A DNA stretch of 64,000 nucleotides from Begonia masoniana (Eukaryota; Streptophyta; Magnoliopsida; Cucurbitales; Begoniaceae), in contig CM039509.1 in the NCBI GenBank assembly GCA_022432975.1, positions 47,819,186 to 47,883,185 on the forward strand, read 5' to 3'. A model generated the notes under the pieces. The model worked only from the letters and a program-made list of their open reading frames with translations. It did no database searches and had not been told where the DNA came from. A program made the translations under genes and the position numbers. The number at the start of each line of letters is the position of its first letter. Position 1 is the stretch's first letter. This document shows positions 12,343-22,053 of this stretch, piece after piece.

Positions 12343-12829
12343 AATTAAAAATAATTTCAAATAAATGATACCAGAACCAAATTCCAACAAAATATTTTAT
12401 GTCTTGTATGTGATGGTGTGAATTGATCACTTATACAGTATAACCTACGAAAATAAATTAATGTATGTTAGTCAAATTGTATAACTATTAAATATAATTA
12501 AAAATTTTGTAAATCTAAAAAGAAAAAACTAAATTTTACCTTGTTGAACTTTGAAGCCTTGAAGGTTTGAACTTTGAATCACAGAGAGGCAGATAGCAGA
12601 GTACAGGAGTAGTAAAATAAGTAATTGAATTGAACTATTGAAGTGAAGTGAGAGAGATTGAGAGATTGAGGTGAAAATAAACCAAGGGAGGATTAGAATT
12701 TTATAGAAAAAATGGAGTGAACTAGTGAAGTGAAGGGGGAGAGCAAAAGCAACGGCCACAAAATCTCAGCGACTCAGCGTTTTCTTGTTACCGTTGCATT
12801 GTTAATGTTACCGTTGGAATTGGCTCTGT

Positions 12830-13195
12830 TTCAGTTTTTAGTTTTTACCAATTAAAACTGGTCGACCCTAGTGAATTGGCTCTGTTTTACCAATTAAAAC
12901 TGGTCGACCCTAGTGAGTTGGCTCTGTTTTACCAATTAAAACTGGTCGACCCCAGTGACTTATGGTCGACACTGTAATTTCTGTTTTCATTTGTGACACT
13001 TTATGGTCGACCCTAGTGCGTTATGGTCGACACTTGAATTGCGACACTTGAATTGCTTCTGTAATTTCTGTTTTCATTTGTCACATTTAATGGTCGACCC
13101 CAGTGAGTTATGGTCGACACTTGAATTGCTTCTGTAACTTTTATTTTCATTTGTCACATTTAATGGTCGACCCTAATGAGTTTTGGTCGACACTC
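12830..13195. repeat. Degenerate repeats carrying TGGTCGAC motifs
   Basis: About ten TGGTCGAC copies occur in roughly 360 bp. Three units of about 42 bp (TTTTACCAATTAAAACTGG then TCGACCC) are followed by longer units with TGTAATTTCTGTTTTCATTTG. The block lies about 0.5-0.85 kb upstream of the transposase ATG on its 5' side. Similar words recur at 14905-15010 upstream of gene A. Confidence 0.85.
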
Positions 13196-13442
13196 CTTTT
13201 GACATTATAAAAAAAACAATTGTAGTCCTTAACATTTCATTTTAAATATTGCAAAATTAACTCCAAAACAGTTAAACAGACAACAGATATAGATAAGTAC
13301 AAAAATAAGTAACTCAGTTTTCATTTTTTAATCATTCAAATTTCAATAATTACAATTTACATACCCACTGGTGAAGTCACTATATTTTTCATAAACTATG
13401 AAAAGCACACAAACAAAGACAAACACCAACAAAGACAAAATG

Positions 13443-14785
13443 TCACTGAGATGGAGAGTAACATGGATCGTCAAAAGGATCAAAAGAATCGACTGGAGGA
13501 TCGACTGGAGGCGGAGCTGGAGGATCGACTGGAGGGTATATTCTGTCATTCCAATAATCTTGAAGAAAATAAAGATGCCCGTGAACGTCATTGAATTCTT
13601 CATGGAGTTCATCTTCAATCGCGTCCATCCTAGCGTCCATCCGAGCTTCCATCTGATCAAAGCGATCGAGAATCACGTTCTGAAAGGAGTCAAATGCTGT
13701 GCCAATGCTAGCTATATTGGCCTCCAAAGTGTTGACCCTTTCCTCAAGGGAAGAGAAACTTCCTCTAGATGCATTGGATGGGGGTTCAGTAGTTTGTCTT
13801 TGCTCGTTACAACCCTCGCCAATTTCCATATATGAGGGTTCAGCTTCAGCCCCAGCCCCAGATGCACCAGCTCCTGCTCCAGCTTGTTCTCCTTTGAAAA
13901 TCCACTCCCCAGTCGCATTGAGTACTATCCCCATTCTTGCTAGAGAAGAAGTGGTGTAGATGTCAGTTTTCTTCAAAGGTAATCGAGTCGCTGAACTAGG
14001 AATTTGGACACTATTGACCTCAAAAATCTTCATTAGAAGAAGATTAAAGGGTAAAGACTTGGCCGGGTTGGAGAATACTTGCAGCATCCGTTTCAAAATT
14101 ACGTACCCAACGTTAAATGATTCTCCTCGAAAGATTTTATACAGAACATAGAGATCCATCCCACTAATATGATCTCTATGTCCATCTCTTGGTAAAAGAT
14201 TGTAAGTAATCATGTGGTGGATGAGTCGTGCACGTACATTTAAATCATTAGCCTTTGGTTTCAACGGAAGGAATTGATTTGGATCCTTAACAATCATTCT
14301 CAAAAATTCAGTTCCTTCACTAGTGCCCACGAATCAGGATACTTGGCTGCCTCATAATAACATTCAGCCTCGTTGTTGAACTCACATTCTAAAATTGTAT
14401 TTATTGAACTTGGGGATATCTCTATGTGTTTTCCATACACATAACTAATAATTTTGAGAGGCCTCAAAGAATGTTCTAAATTTGCGTAGAACATTCTCAC
14501 TGGAGTTTCAATGTAAGGTCCATCAAAATCAAACAACTCATATAACTCCAGAGCCTTTAACGGCTGTTCCAAATTTAAGCTATATAAATCATAAAATTCT
14601 ACTCTTCTACTTAAAATCAGGGGTTTGAACTGAAAATCATCGTCATACCGTTTCAATGAATCAGAATTCTTGAATAAAGGAGAGGGCCATGTAGGTTGTT
14701 GGTCAATTTCAGCGGATGGAGTAGCATTCTTTGATCTCCTTTTGTGAATGGAGAGTTTGCTGCGAGTGCCAGATGATGAAGACAT
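13443..14785 (-). pseudogene. Plant transposon-associated protein A (frameshifted)
   Basis: Two overlapping minus frames, 14785-14300 (starts MSSSSGTRSK) and about 14330-13443, read as one protein of about 445 residues if a one-base shift near 14300-14330 is allowed. The second frame has no ATG at its beginning; it opens with GTG. The first frame has the serine/lysine/arginine-rich start and MFYANL; the second has ARLIHHMITYNLLPRDGHRD, GESFNVGYVILKRML and related blocks of the same 'putative plant transposon protein' domain as gene B. The C-terminal part has heptads (ERVNTLEANIASI, MEARMDARMDAIEDELHEE) and a proline/aspartate-rich tail. It is only distantly similar to gene B, so it is not a recent copy. 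A short intron is a less likely explanation of the frame change. Confidence 0.68.
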
Positions 14786-14904
14786 TGGAGGTGTAAAATA
14801 AAGAGAAGAGATGAATATCAGAAAAAAATGTCACAGAATGGTCGAAAATAGCCGACGGCAGTCGAGAGGTGAGACTCGAGAGAGAAGGGTCGAGAGTTAG
14901 GGTT

Positions 14905-15165
14905 TTTGGTCGACCCTATGAATAAAATCATTTTTTATGTGTCGACCAGTTACATTAGTGGTCGCCACTTGCAAATGGCCGATATATCGCTCATAGGCCG
15001 ATATATCGCTCCTGTTGAATTGACTGTTAGTTAATACTTGTTATTTGTTAATAGTTAATAAATTATGTTATTTGTTATTGTATATCGATCCTGTTGAATT
15101 GACTGTTAGTTAATACTTGTTATTTGTTAATAGTTAATAAATTATGTTATTTGTTAATTGTTATT
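14905..15165. repeat. GGTCGAC / GGCCGATATATCGC block and 79-bp tandem repeat
   Basis: GGTCGACCC, GTGTCGACC and two GGCCGATATATCGCTC units lie at 14905-15010, just 5' of gene A on the minus strand. A 79-bp unit starting CCTGTTGAATTGACTG follows at 15011 and again at 15090. The first block combines the motifs of the 12.8-13.2 kb array and the 9.7-10.0 kb array. Confidence 0.8.
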
Positions 15166-15289
15166 ATAATATTTTATATGATATCATATCACTTGCAGTA
15201 AATTTAAATATATAATCAACTAATCTAATTAATTATATTTATATCATTACAATTTACAATTGCAATTTACAATTTTGCAGGATAGCATA

Positions 15290-15631
15290 ACTCAGAAGAG
15301 TGGGAGATCAGATTATCGATGGTCAGGCCGACTCAGGCGTCGCCGCGTCGGAGAGGGTTCAGCGCTCACCGCAGTGGCGCAGTCCGCAGAACCCGAGCTG
15401 GGCTTCCGTTGACGAGCCAGCTCGTGAGCTGGCTCGCGAACTCGCGAGCAGGCTCGTCGAGCCCGGTCATTTACGGGCTCGCGAGCTGGGATGTCCAAGC
15501 TCGACTCGACTCGCCTGTGTGACTCGAGCCAAACTCGCTCGTTACTGTAGCGAGCCGAGCCAAGCTCGACCCGCTACAGTAACGAGTCGAGCGAGCGAGC
15601 TGTCGAGCAGCTCGCTCGTTTAACATCTCTA
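15290..15631. repeat. Right hAT end: GC-rich subterminal repeats plus TIR
   Basis: Dense GCTCG, CGAGC and GAGCTGGCTCGCGA-type words in both orientations precede the terminal repeat that ends at 15631. Short frames called here are by-products of this composition. Confidence 0.8.
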
Positions 15632-15639
15632 AGTTGATC

Positions 15640-16145
15640 ACAAGTAGTTGTAGCCTGTAGGTGGAGTAGCCCCGTTGTGTTCCTTTTATTATATCTATTT
15701 TTTAGCAAAGACTTTATTTTTTTGTAATTTTCGAGCCATGATTTTATAAATTGATTTAAGTTTTCTACTACAAATCACTAAAGATCTCTCTCTCTCTCTG
15801 AGACACAACCCACCTACCTTAAAATCACCATAATCTCAGTTGACGACGACATAGTCCATGTTGGTTGCACTGGTTAACATTTGGAGAACAGCATCCCCAC
15901 CCATTTATAGCTTCATTCTCAAAAGGAATAATACAAAACTAAATTGGTTGGCAAAAGCCTTTATTCTTTGGTAACCTTAATCCTCCTCTTCTTACTCCAT
16001 ATCTCTCCCAAGTCCCAAATGTAATGCATCAAATCACTTCGTTTCCATACACGACTTCTTCTGCACTTTCCCAGCCCTACTTAGATCTTCAAACCCCCCC
16101 TATCTCTCTCTCTCGCTCTCCAAACCTTGAACTTTCAAAGAAAAA
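15640..16145. other. Upstream region and leader of the zinc-finger gene
   Basis: No gene. The last 60 bp before the ATG are CT-rich (TATCTCTCTCTCTCGCTCTCC), typical of a plant 5' leader. A TTGAC word near 15840 could be a W-box core. The hAT element ends at 15631, so it may affect this promoter. Confidence 0.5.
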
Positions 16146-16931
16146 ATGGAAGATTTTCCTGCCCGAACGTGTCTTTCTCAGGCCTCTAGCTATGGCTTGA
16201 CCGACGACGATCCTCTGAGGAGCAAAACCAAGATGGAAGAAGAAGCAGCTGTTTCGAGTTCACGTGGTCCTGTCGTCGTCTCGCCTACCAATGACTCTAA
16301 GGTTCCAGTGGGGCCGGCGACCCAGATAGCCGGCGCAACCAGCGAAGGCTCCGGCGACAATATTATGGCCCATGCAGTGAATAGAAAGCAGTATTCCTGC
16401 AACTTCTGCTCCAGACAGTTCCCGACCTCTCAAGCTCTCGGCGGCCATCAAAATGCTCATCGGTATGAGCGAGCTATCGAGAAAAACAGATTGGCGATGA
16501 ATTTGAACCGTTTTGGAAGCTATTCACCCTGCAATCCTAGCCAAAATAGCCTTCCGAAGCCAACCCAACAAATGTTTCGCAGTTTCCTTCGGGATAGATT
16601 CGATTCCAGCTCGACGCCATTGACGACCTCGCTTGGGTCTCCACCAAACTGCAGTAATTATCAGTCGTTTCAACGATCATTCCCAACGAGCTTCCCACCT
16701 CCGGCAACCATGGCTAGAAGATTCGAGAATCTTCCTAATGATAATAAGAAATGGCTTCATCCTCATGACTCTGCTAGCTCCTCAGGATTTCAGCAAACTG
16801 GAACTCCATCCCTGGACTTAACCCTAGGTCGTTCGAACGAGATTCCAACGGGAGAACCAAGAAAACAACAACCTTGTCCCAACAGTCATCCCGTTGACTC
16901 TGCAGGACTTGATTTGACTCTCGGGCTTTGA
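16146..16931 (+). CDS. Single C2H2 zinc-finger protein with EAR repression motifs
   Basis: Intronless, 261 residues. One plant-type C2H2 finger has C85, C88, H101 and H105 with the QALGGH helix at 96-101. Two EAR motifs, LDLTLGR near 223 and LDLTLGL as the last seven residues, mark it as a transcriptional repressor that recruits TOPLESS-type co-repressors. The rest is serine- and proline-rich and probably disordered. The layout (one finger in the first half, EAR at the extreme C-terminus) fits the plant family including ZFP1-ZFP8, KNUCKLES and related developmental regulators. The exact orthologue cannot be chosen by eye. An in-frame internal ATG (residue 30) exists, but the first ATG follows a typical leader. 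Confidence 0.92.
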   Translation: MEDFPARTCLSQASSYGLTDDDPLRSKTKMEEEAAVSSSRGPVVVSPTNDSKVPVGPATQIAGATSEGSGDNIMAHAVNRKQYSCNFCSRQFPTSQALGGHQNAHRYERAIEKNRLAMNLNRFGSYSPCNPSQNSLPKPTQQMFRSFLRDRFDSSSTPLTTSLGSPPNCSNYQSFQRSFPTSFPPPATMARRFENLPNDNKKWLHPHDSASSSGFQQTGTPSLDLTLGRSNEIPTGEPRKQQPCPNSHPVDSAGLDLTLGL

Positions 16932-17133
16932 CTCTTTCCATTTCAATTTCTTTAATCAATTGCAATACAGTTGTCACCACCCTGTTCTCTTTCTTTCCTT
17001 GTTATGTTTTGTATTCAACTTCTTCAAGTAATGCAGTTCAATTAGTTTTAATATGTTCTTCTTTTTGCACTCATATTACAAAATTCATGCCATATTAACA
17101 AAGTTCCGTTTAATTTAAGGGTTATTCTCGTAG

Positions 17134-17360
17134 ACTTATAAGTTCAACATCATAATTGCGGTGTTTGTCGTCGTCTTCGTATGAAACACGTGTTTATTTT
17201 CATTAGTACGGGCAACTTATAAGTTCGACAGCATAATTGTGGCATTTGTCGTCGTCTTCGTTTGAAACACGTGTTTATTTTCATTAATACGGGCAACTTA
17301 TAAGTTTGATATCATAATTGCGGCGTTTGTCGCCGTCTCAGTTCGAAACACAAGTTTAAG
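17134..17360. repeat. Tandem repeat, three 81-82-bp units with ACACGTGT
   Basis: Units begin ACTTATAAGTT at 17134, 17215 and 17296. The first two contain TTTGTCGTCGTCTTCGT and the G-box palindrome ACACGTGT; in the third the G-box has decayed to ACACAAGT. The array lies 200 bp downstream of the zinc-finger stop codon. Confidence 0.88.
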
Positions 17361-18185
17361 TGGGCAGAGTGAAAATGTTATATAGTTAATAATAATAGTT
17401 ATGAATGTAGAAATAAAGAAGACTATGGTATTACAGGTAAGCAGATAAGAGTCTTCTCTACTTCCAAAAAAAGAAAGGAGAAGGAATGGATGTAGACACT
17501 TTTTATGGCTAATCATGGCTTCTAATCTATTATTATACCATGTAGAGGCCATAGTAAATCTTGAATTGATTTCCTTAATAACATTAACTTAATTCGAACC
17601 CAAAAAATCATTATCAAGTATTGTCGGGTTATCAAATATCGTCGGGATCATGTACGTTATGTGCTTGCGACGTAGCAAATGCTTACGAGAGGAGTGAGTG
17701 TTGAAATCACAAAAATAATTTAAGAAAAACTTTTAATGAAGATCAAGTTGATATGATATTGTAGGTATTTTAATTGGGACGGTGGACTCACCGGTCCTTC
17801 TAATAAAATATTGTTCACTTTTGACCAGATCACATACGGATTTATTTTTAGAGTTAGACCAAAACATATTGCATTAGATAAATAGTAGAACTTTTATATT
17901 CATTATCCACTTGAGATTGTTCACCACCATTGGTATGAGATAGACTCGAATATGGAATCGTCATTGCTTTCATAGAGTGAGTTGTTACAAAGATGATTTT
18001 ATGGTAAGTGACCATAAAAAAATGTAAAATTCTATATAAAACATGATTGTTCTTTGCCGTTGTTGACCTAATTCAGGATTCAGGTCATGACATGTGATGA
18101 CCTGAATGTGTACGTATGAGTACGATTGTGGGGCAAACTTCGAGACCTAAGCCGAGTGTAGGCAAATCCTGGGTCATAAAAAGAC
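17361..18185. other. Intergenic DNA, no gene seen
   Basis: AT-rich, no exon-like frame or recognisable element apart from the start of the 5S-containing remnant at the right edge. Confidence 0.5.
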
Positions 18186-18430
18186 GGTCGTCACAATCCC
18201 ACATCGCTTGGGGAAGTATATGAAAATGAAACATATGTAAGGAAACTCTCCCAAGATAGTAAAACATGTTTTGGAGCACAATTGGCAACAGATCCAATAA
18301 GAACTCTGAAGTTAAAAGTACTCCGGCGAGAACAGTACCATGTTAGGTGACCGACTAAGAAGTCCTCGCCAAATAAAGTCGTGAGGGGAGGATATTGGGA
18401 TACAGCCCAATCCCCAAAGCAGACAATATC
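18186..18430 (+). mobile_element. Cassandra-like TRIM LTR remnant with 5S rRNA-like segment
   Basis: The stretch CACAATCCCACATCG near 18191 is typical of the start of Cassandra LTRs. The segment 18292-18369 aligns by eye with the 3' two thirds of plant 5S rRNA: AGAACTC, AGTTAAAAGTACTCC (box A region, about 18310), GGCGAGAACAGTACCA, AGGTGACC (box C region) and GAAGTCCTCG. It ends with CCCAATCCCCAAAGCAGACAATATC, common at the end of such LTRs. Many substitutions show it is old. No second LTR or internal region was seen, so it is a solo or fragment copy and not a functional 5S gene. Confidence 0.72.
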
Positions 18431-18930
18431 TTATTGGAAAAAAAGAGTCATTATATGACATGTGCTATCTACATGAAATCATACTTGCACGTGAATGAAG
18501 GGTAGATACATCATAATTGCATTATAAACTATATTTATACTATGCCCTTATTTAAAAAAAAAAAAGGAATCATTAAAAACGCGACTAATGAATGATCTAT
18601 GTTCCAACAAGTTGGTCTTTGGAATGGTGTAAATCGGCAACAAATTTTATAAATGGGTCGCTTTTGTTGCCCAACAAGAATTTCAGAAGCATAATGTTAA
18701 GTTTACCTTCTATTTTTACTCTCTATTATGAATTGCAGAGGTGTCAAACGTTATATATTTATCACGTGAGTAATGAAAAATTACAAAGTAAAAATAGACC
18801 TAAAACAATATTCATAGGATTACCAAAAAAAAATTAATAAACACAAATTTTTAAAGGTTTATTTATTTATTTAATATTAACTTCACAGAAAAGCTCAGGG
18901 GAGGAAAGATGTGCGTAGAAAGCGAGAAAG
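18431..18930. other. Upstream region of the PPR gene, nothing else seen
   Basis: AT-rich, with no recognisable gene or repeat. It presumably holds the promoter and short leader of the PPR gene. Confidence 0.45.
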
Positions 18931-21369
18931 ATGAGCTCCGGGCTTCTGCCCGTACCTTCTCTTCCACCAATCACCTCTTCTGCAAAAATCTTCCCTTCTA
19001 ATTCTCACTCTCTCACCGAAAGAACCTTCATCCCTTCCCATGTCTACACCCACCCGGCTGCTATTCTCCTGGAGCTCTGCACTTCCATGAAAGAGCTTCG
19101 ACAAATCTTGCCTCTCGTCATTAAAAATGGCCTCTACGGTGAACATTTGTTTCAAACTAAGCTCGTTAGCTTGTTCTGCAACTATGGCAGCGTTACTGAC
19201 GCTGCTCGTGTTTTCGAGCCCATTGAAGATAAGCTTGATGTGCTTTACTATACTTTGCTCAAAGGGTATGCGAAAAACAGTTCGTTAGATAGTGCCCTAG
19301 CTTTTCTTTGTCGAATGAGGTATGATGATGTTAAGCCTGTTGTGTATAATTTTACTTATTTGTTGAAGGTTTGCGGCGACAATTCGGACCTGAAGAGGGG
19401 TAAGGAGATTCATGGTCAACTTGTTACCATTGGATTTGCATTTAACTTGTTTGCAATGACTGCAGTTGTGAATTTATATGCTAAATGTGGGAAAATTGAG
19501 GAAGCATATAAGATGTTTGTGAGAATGCCTGAACGAGATTTGGTATCGTGGAATACAATTATAGCAGGTTATTCTCAAAACGGATTTGCAAAGGTTGCTC
19601 TGGAGTTGATCTCGAGAATGCAAAAGGAACATCAGAGACCTAATTCGATCACTATGGTTTCAGTTTTGCCTGCAGCTGCAGATATTGGATCATTAAGAAT
19701 TGGAAAGTCGATTCATGGATATGTAATAAGAGCCGGGTTTGGATCACTTGTAAATATTTCAACTGCTTTGCTGGACATGTATGCGAAATGTGGATCAGTC
19801 AAGACTTCAAGGTTGATTTTTGATAAAATGAATCTTAAAACTGTTGTTTCTTGGAACTCCATGATTGCTGGCTATGTACAAAATGAGGACCCTATAAATG
19901 CAATGGCGATTTTAGAGAGGTTGCTAGAAGAAGGGATGGAGCCATCAAATGTTACGATCATGGAAGGGCTACACGCATGTGCGGATTTAGGTGATCTTGA
20001 GAGGGGAAGATTTATTCATGGATTATTGGATAAGTTGAAACTCGAATCTGATGTTTCAGTGATGAACTCTTTGATCTCGATGTATTCCAAATGTAAAAAA
20101 GTCGATATAGCTGCAGATATTTTTGACAAATTACCAGTGAAAACCTTGGTCTCGTGGAATGCAATGATATTAGGATATGCTCAAAATGGACGCGTAAATG
20201 AAGCGTTGAAATTTTTCAGCGAGATGAAATCTCGAGGTATAAAGCCGGATTCGTTTACGATGGTGAGTGTAATTCCAGCTTTAACCGAGTTATCCATAAC
20301 CCGCCAGGCAAAGTGGATTCATGGGCTTGTCATACGAAATTGTTTCGATAAGAATGTTTTTGTCATGACTGCTTTGGTCGACATGTATGCAAAATGTGGG
20401 GAAATTCAAATCGCTAGAAATTTATTCGATATGATGGGCGATCGACATGTGACGACGTGGAATTCGATGATTGATGGATATGGAACACACGGACTTGGAA
20501 GGGCCGCTGTAGATCTCTTCGATGAAATGCAAAAAGGTCTGATTACTCCAAATGATGTGACATTTTTATGCGTTATATCTGCCTGCAGCCACTCGGGTTT
20601 GGTCGAAGAGGGGCTTAGCTACTTCGAAAGTATGAAGAATGACTACGGTTTAGAGCCCACAATGGATCAATACGGTGCAATGGTTGATCTTCTGGGTCGA
20701 GCCGGCCGGCTTCATGAGGCTTGGGATTTTATCCAAAGCATGCCTATCGAGCCTGGAATCACCGTCTTTGGAGCTATGTTGGGTGCTTGTAAGATTCATA
20801 AAAACGTCGAATTGGGAGAAAAAGCAGCAAATAAACTATTTGAATTAAGCCCGAATGAAGGAGGATACCATGTTTTGCTAGCTAATATATACTCTTCAGC
20901 TTCAAAGTGGGATAAAGTGGCTGAAGTGAGAAGAAAAATGGAGAAAACGGGGCTTCAAAAAACGCCCGGCTGCAGTTTAGTTGAGCTGAGAAACGAAGTT
21001 CATAGTTTCTACTCCGGCAGCACGAGCCATCCTCAATCGAAGAAAATATACGCGTTTCTCGAGAAACTCCGAGAGGAAATTAAGGCGGCTGGCTACGAAC
21101 CTGTGACCGATACCCTTCGTGACGTCGAAGAGGATGTTCAAGAGCAGCTTCTCAATAGCCATAGTGAGAAGTTGGCCATTGCTTTTGGCCTTCTCAACAC
21201 GAGCCCCGGCTCGACGATTCACATTCGAAAGAATCTGCGGGTCTGTGCCGATTGTCATAATGCGACTAAGTATATTTCGCTTGTGACCGGACGGGAAATC
21301 GTAGTTCGAGATATGCATAGATTTCATCACTTCAAGCAAGGACTATGTTCTTGTGGAGACTATTGGTAA
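18931..21369 (+). CDS. CRR22: PPR-DYW protein, CRR22-type chloroplast RNA-editing factor
   Basis: Intronless, 812 residues, as is usual for plant PPR genes. A serine/proline-rich N-terminus (about 1-40) looks like a chloroplast transit peptide. PLS-class PPR repeats then run to about residue 640 (recurring AKCG...A, DLVSWNTIIAGYSQNG, TLVSWNAMILGYAQNG), followed by E and E+ motifs. The C-terminal DYW deaminase domain has HSEKLA (from H744), the zinc site CADCH (772-776) and the terminal CSCGDYW. The blocks LLERC/LLELCTSMKELRQILPLV, YNFTYLLKVCG, HACADLGDLERGRFIH and GDYW order agree with remembered Arabidopsis CRR22 (At1g11290), which edits ndhB, ndhD and rpoB transcripts. The orthology is inferred from that memory. 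A second ATG is not needed; this one gives the transit peptide. Confidence 0.93.
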   Translation: MSSGLLPVPSLPPITSSAKIFPSNSHSLTERTFIPSHVYTHPAAILLELCTSMKELRQILPLVIKNGLYGEHLFQTKLVSLFCNYGSVTDAARVFEPIEDKLDVLYYTLLKGYAKNSSLDSALAFLCRMRYDDVKPVVYNFTYLLKVCGDNSDLKRGKEIHGQLVTIGFAFNLFAMTAVVNLYAKCGKIEEAYKMFVRMPERDLVSWNTIIAGYSQNGFAKVALELISRMQKEHQRPNSITMVSVLPAAADIGSLRIGKSIHGYVIRAGFGSLVNISTALLDMYAKCGSVKTSRLIFDKMNLKTVVSWNSMIAGYVQNEDPINAMAILERLLEEGMEPSNVTIMEGLHACADLGDLERGRFIHGLLDKLKLESDVSVMNSLISMYSKCKKVDIAADIFDKLPVKTLVSWNAMILGYAQNGRVNEALKFFSEMKSRGIKPDSFTMVSVIPALTELSITRQAKWIHGLVIRNCFDKNVFVMTALVDMYAKCGEIQIARNLFDMMGDRHVTTWNSMIDGYGTHGLGRAAVDLFDEMQKGLITPNDVTFLCVISACSHSGLVEEGLSYFESMKNDYGLEPTMDQYGAMVDLLGRAGRLHEAWDFIQSMPIEPGITVFGAMLGACKIHKNVELGEKAANKLFELSPNEGGYHVLLANIYSSASKWDKVAEVRRKMEKTGLQKTPGCSLVELRNEVHSFYSGSTSHPQSKKIYAFLEKLREEIKAAGYEPVTDTLRDVEEDVQEQLLNSHSEKLAIAFGLLNTSPGSTIHIRKNLRVCADCHNATKYISLVTGREIVVRDMHRFHHFKQGLCSCGDYW

Positions 21370-22053
21370 AAATCTCATATGGGCTGAGAAATGATTCCTA
21401 GTTATTCCATTGGAAGAGTTAATCTATTTTTACATGTCAACATTATTTACTAAACATTTGTGTATTAATTTTGGCCACACTTTACATCAAAATAATTTTT
21501 AAATTTACATTTTTTAGTTTTTAATTTTGAAAAAAAAAAAAAACTCAAATTTTTAGCGCTCGTAGATTTGGGCCCAAGCCTATTTTTTACAACGCGGCCC
21601 GACTCACGAACTTTGTCCCTGTTAGACTTTCGGCAACACTTGTCGGATTCTGGTAAACGGAAGCCCGTAGGCTTGACAATAGTAATTGTGGATATTTGAA
21701 TTTTGATTTATATTCGAGTCTTTCGCTGAAAATCAAACTTAGAGTTGACGTGATCGAATCCTCTCCGAAAAATAGAGTCGTCCGACTCGACGTTCTGTTA
21801 GGCCCATTTCCGGATTGTAACAATCTTCATTTCGTTCTGCATCAATAGGCAAGTAATATTTCTTGAAAAAATATAATAGTGTTCATTAATTTAAATATTT
21901 CAATATAAAACTTAAAGAAATAAGTATTAGTTATCTTTTTAATTTTTTTTAATTTTTTTTAATTTTTTGATATTCAAAGGAAATATAAATAGCATTAATT
22001 TCCCTCTCCCGCTCATCCGGAAGACTACTAGAAAGCTTCCCTGAATTGAGACA
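21370..22053. other. Spacer between PPR gene and membrane-protein gene
   Basis: Presumed 3' end of the PPR transcript and promoter of the next gene. A repeated AATTTTTTTT stretch lies near 21940-21970. No other gene seen. Confidence 0.45.

Larger units (their letters stand above)
5718..15631 (-). mobile_element. Complete 9.9-kb hAT transposon with cargo genes
   Basis: The left end begins TAGAGATGTCAAACGAGC and the complement of the right end begins TAGAGATGTTAAACGAGC, matching at 20 of the first 21 positions. Directly outside both ends is the same 8-bp word AGTTGATC (5710-5717 and 15632-15639), the target duplication length of hAT elements. Both ends are rich in subterminal GAGCC/GCTCG words. 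On the minus strand it carries, in transcription order, a 'putative plant transposon protein' gene, the hAT transposase and a second such gene that a solo LTR has split. The exact duplication points to a fairly recent insertion. Both the transposase and the cargo genes carry breaks, so this copy may depend on a transposase made elsewhere. Its right end is about 0.5 kb upstream of the zinc-finger ATG. Confidence 0.92.

Noticed and set aside
15300..15623. Arg/Ala/Ser-rich frames near the right hAT end
   Set aside because: By-product of GCTCG subterminal repeats.
18292..18369. Functional 5S rRNA gene
   Set aside because: Only about two thirds of 5S is present, with many substitutions, and the flanks look like a Cassandra LTR.
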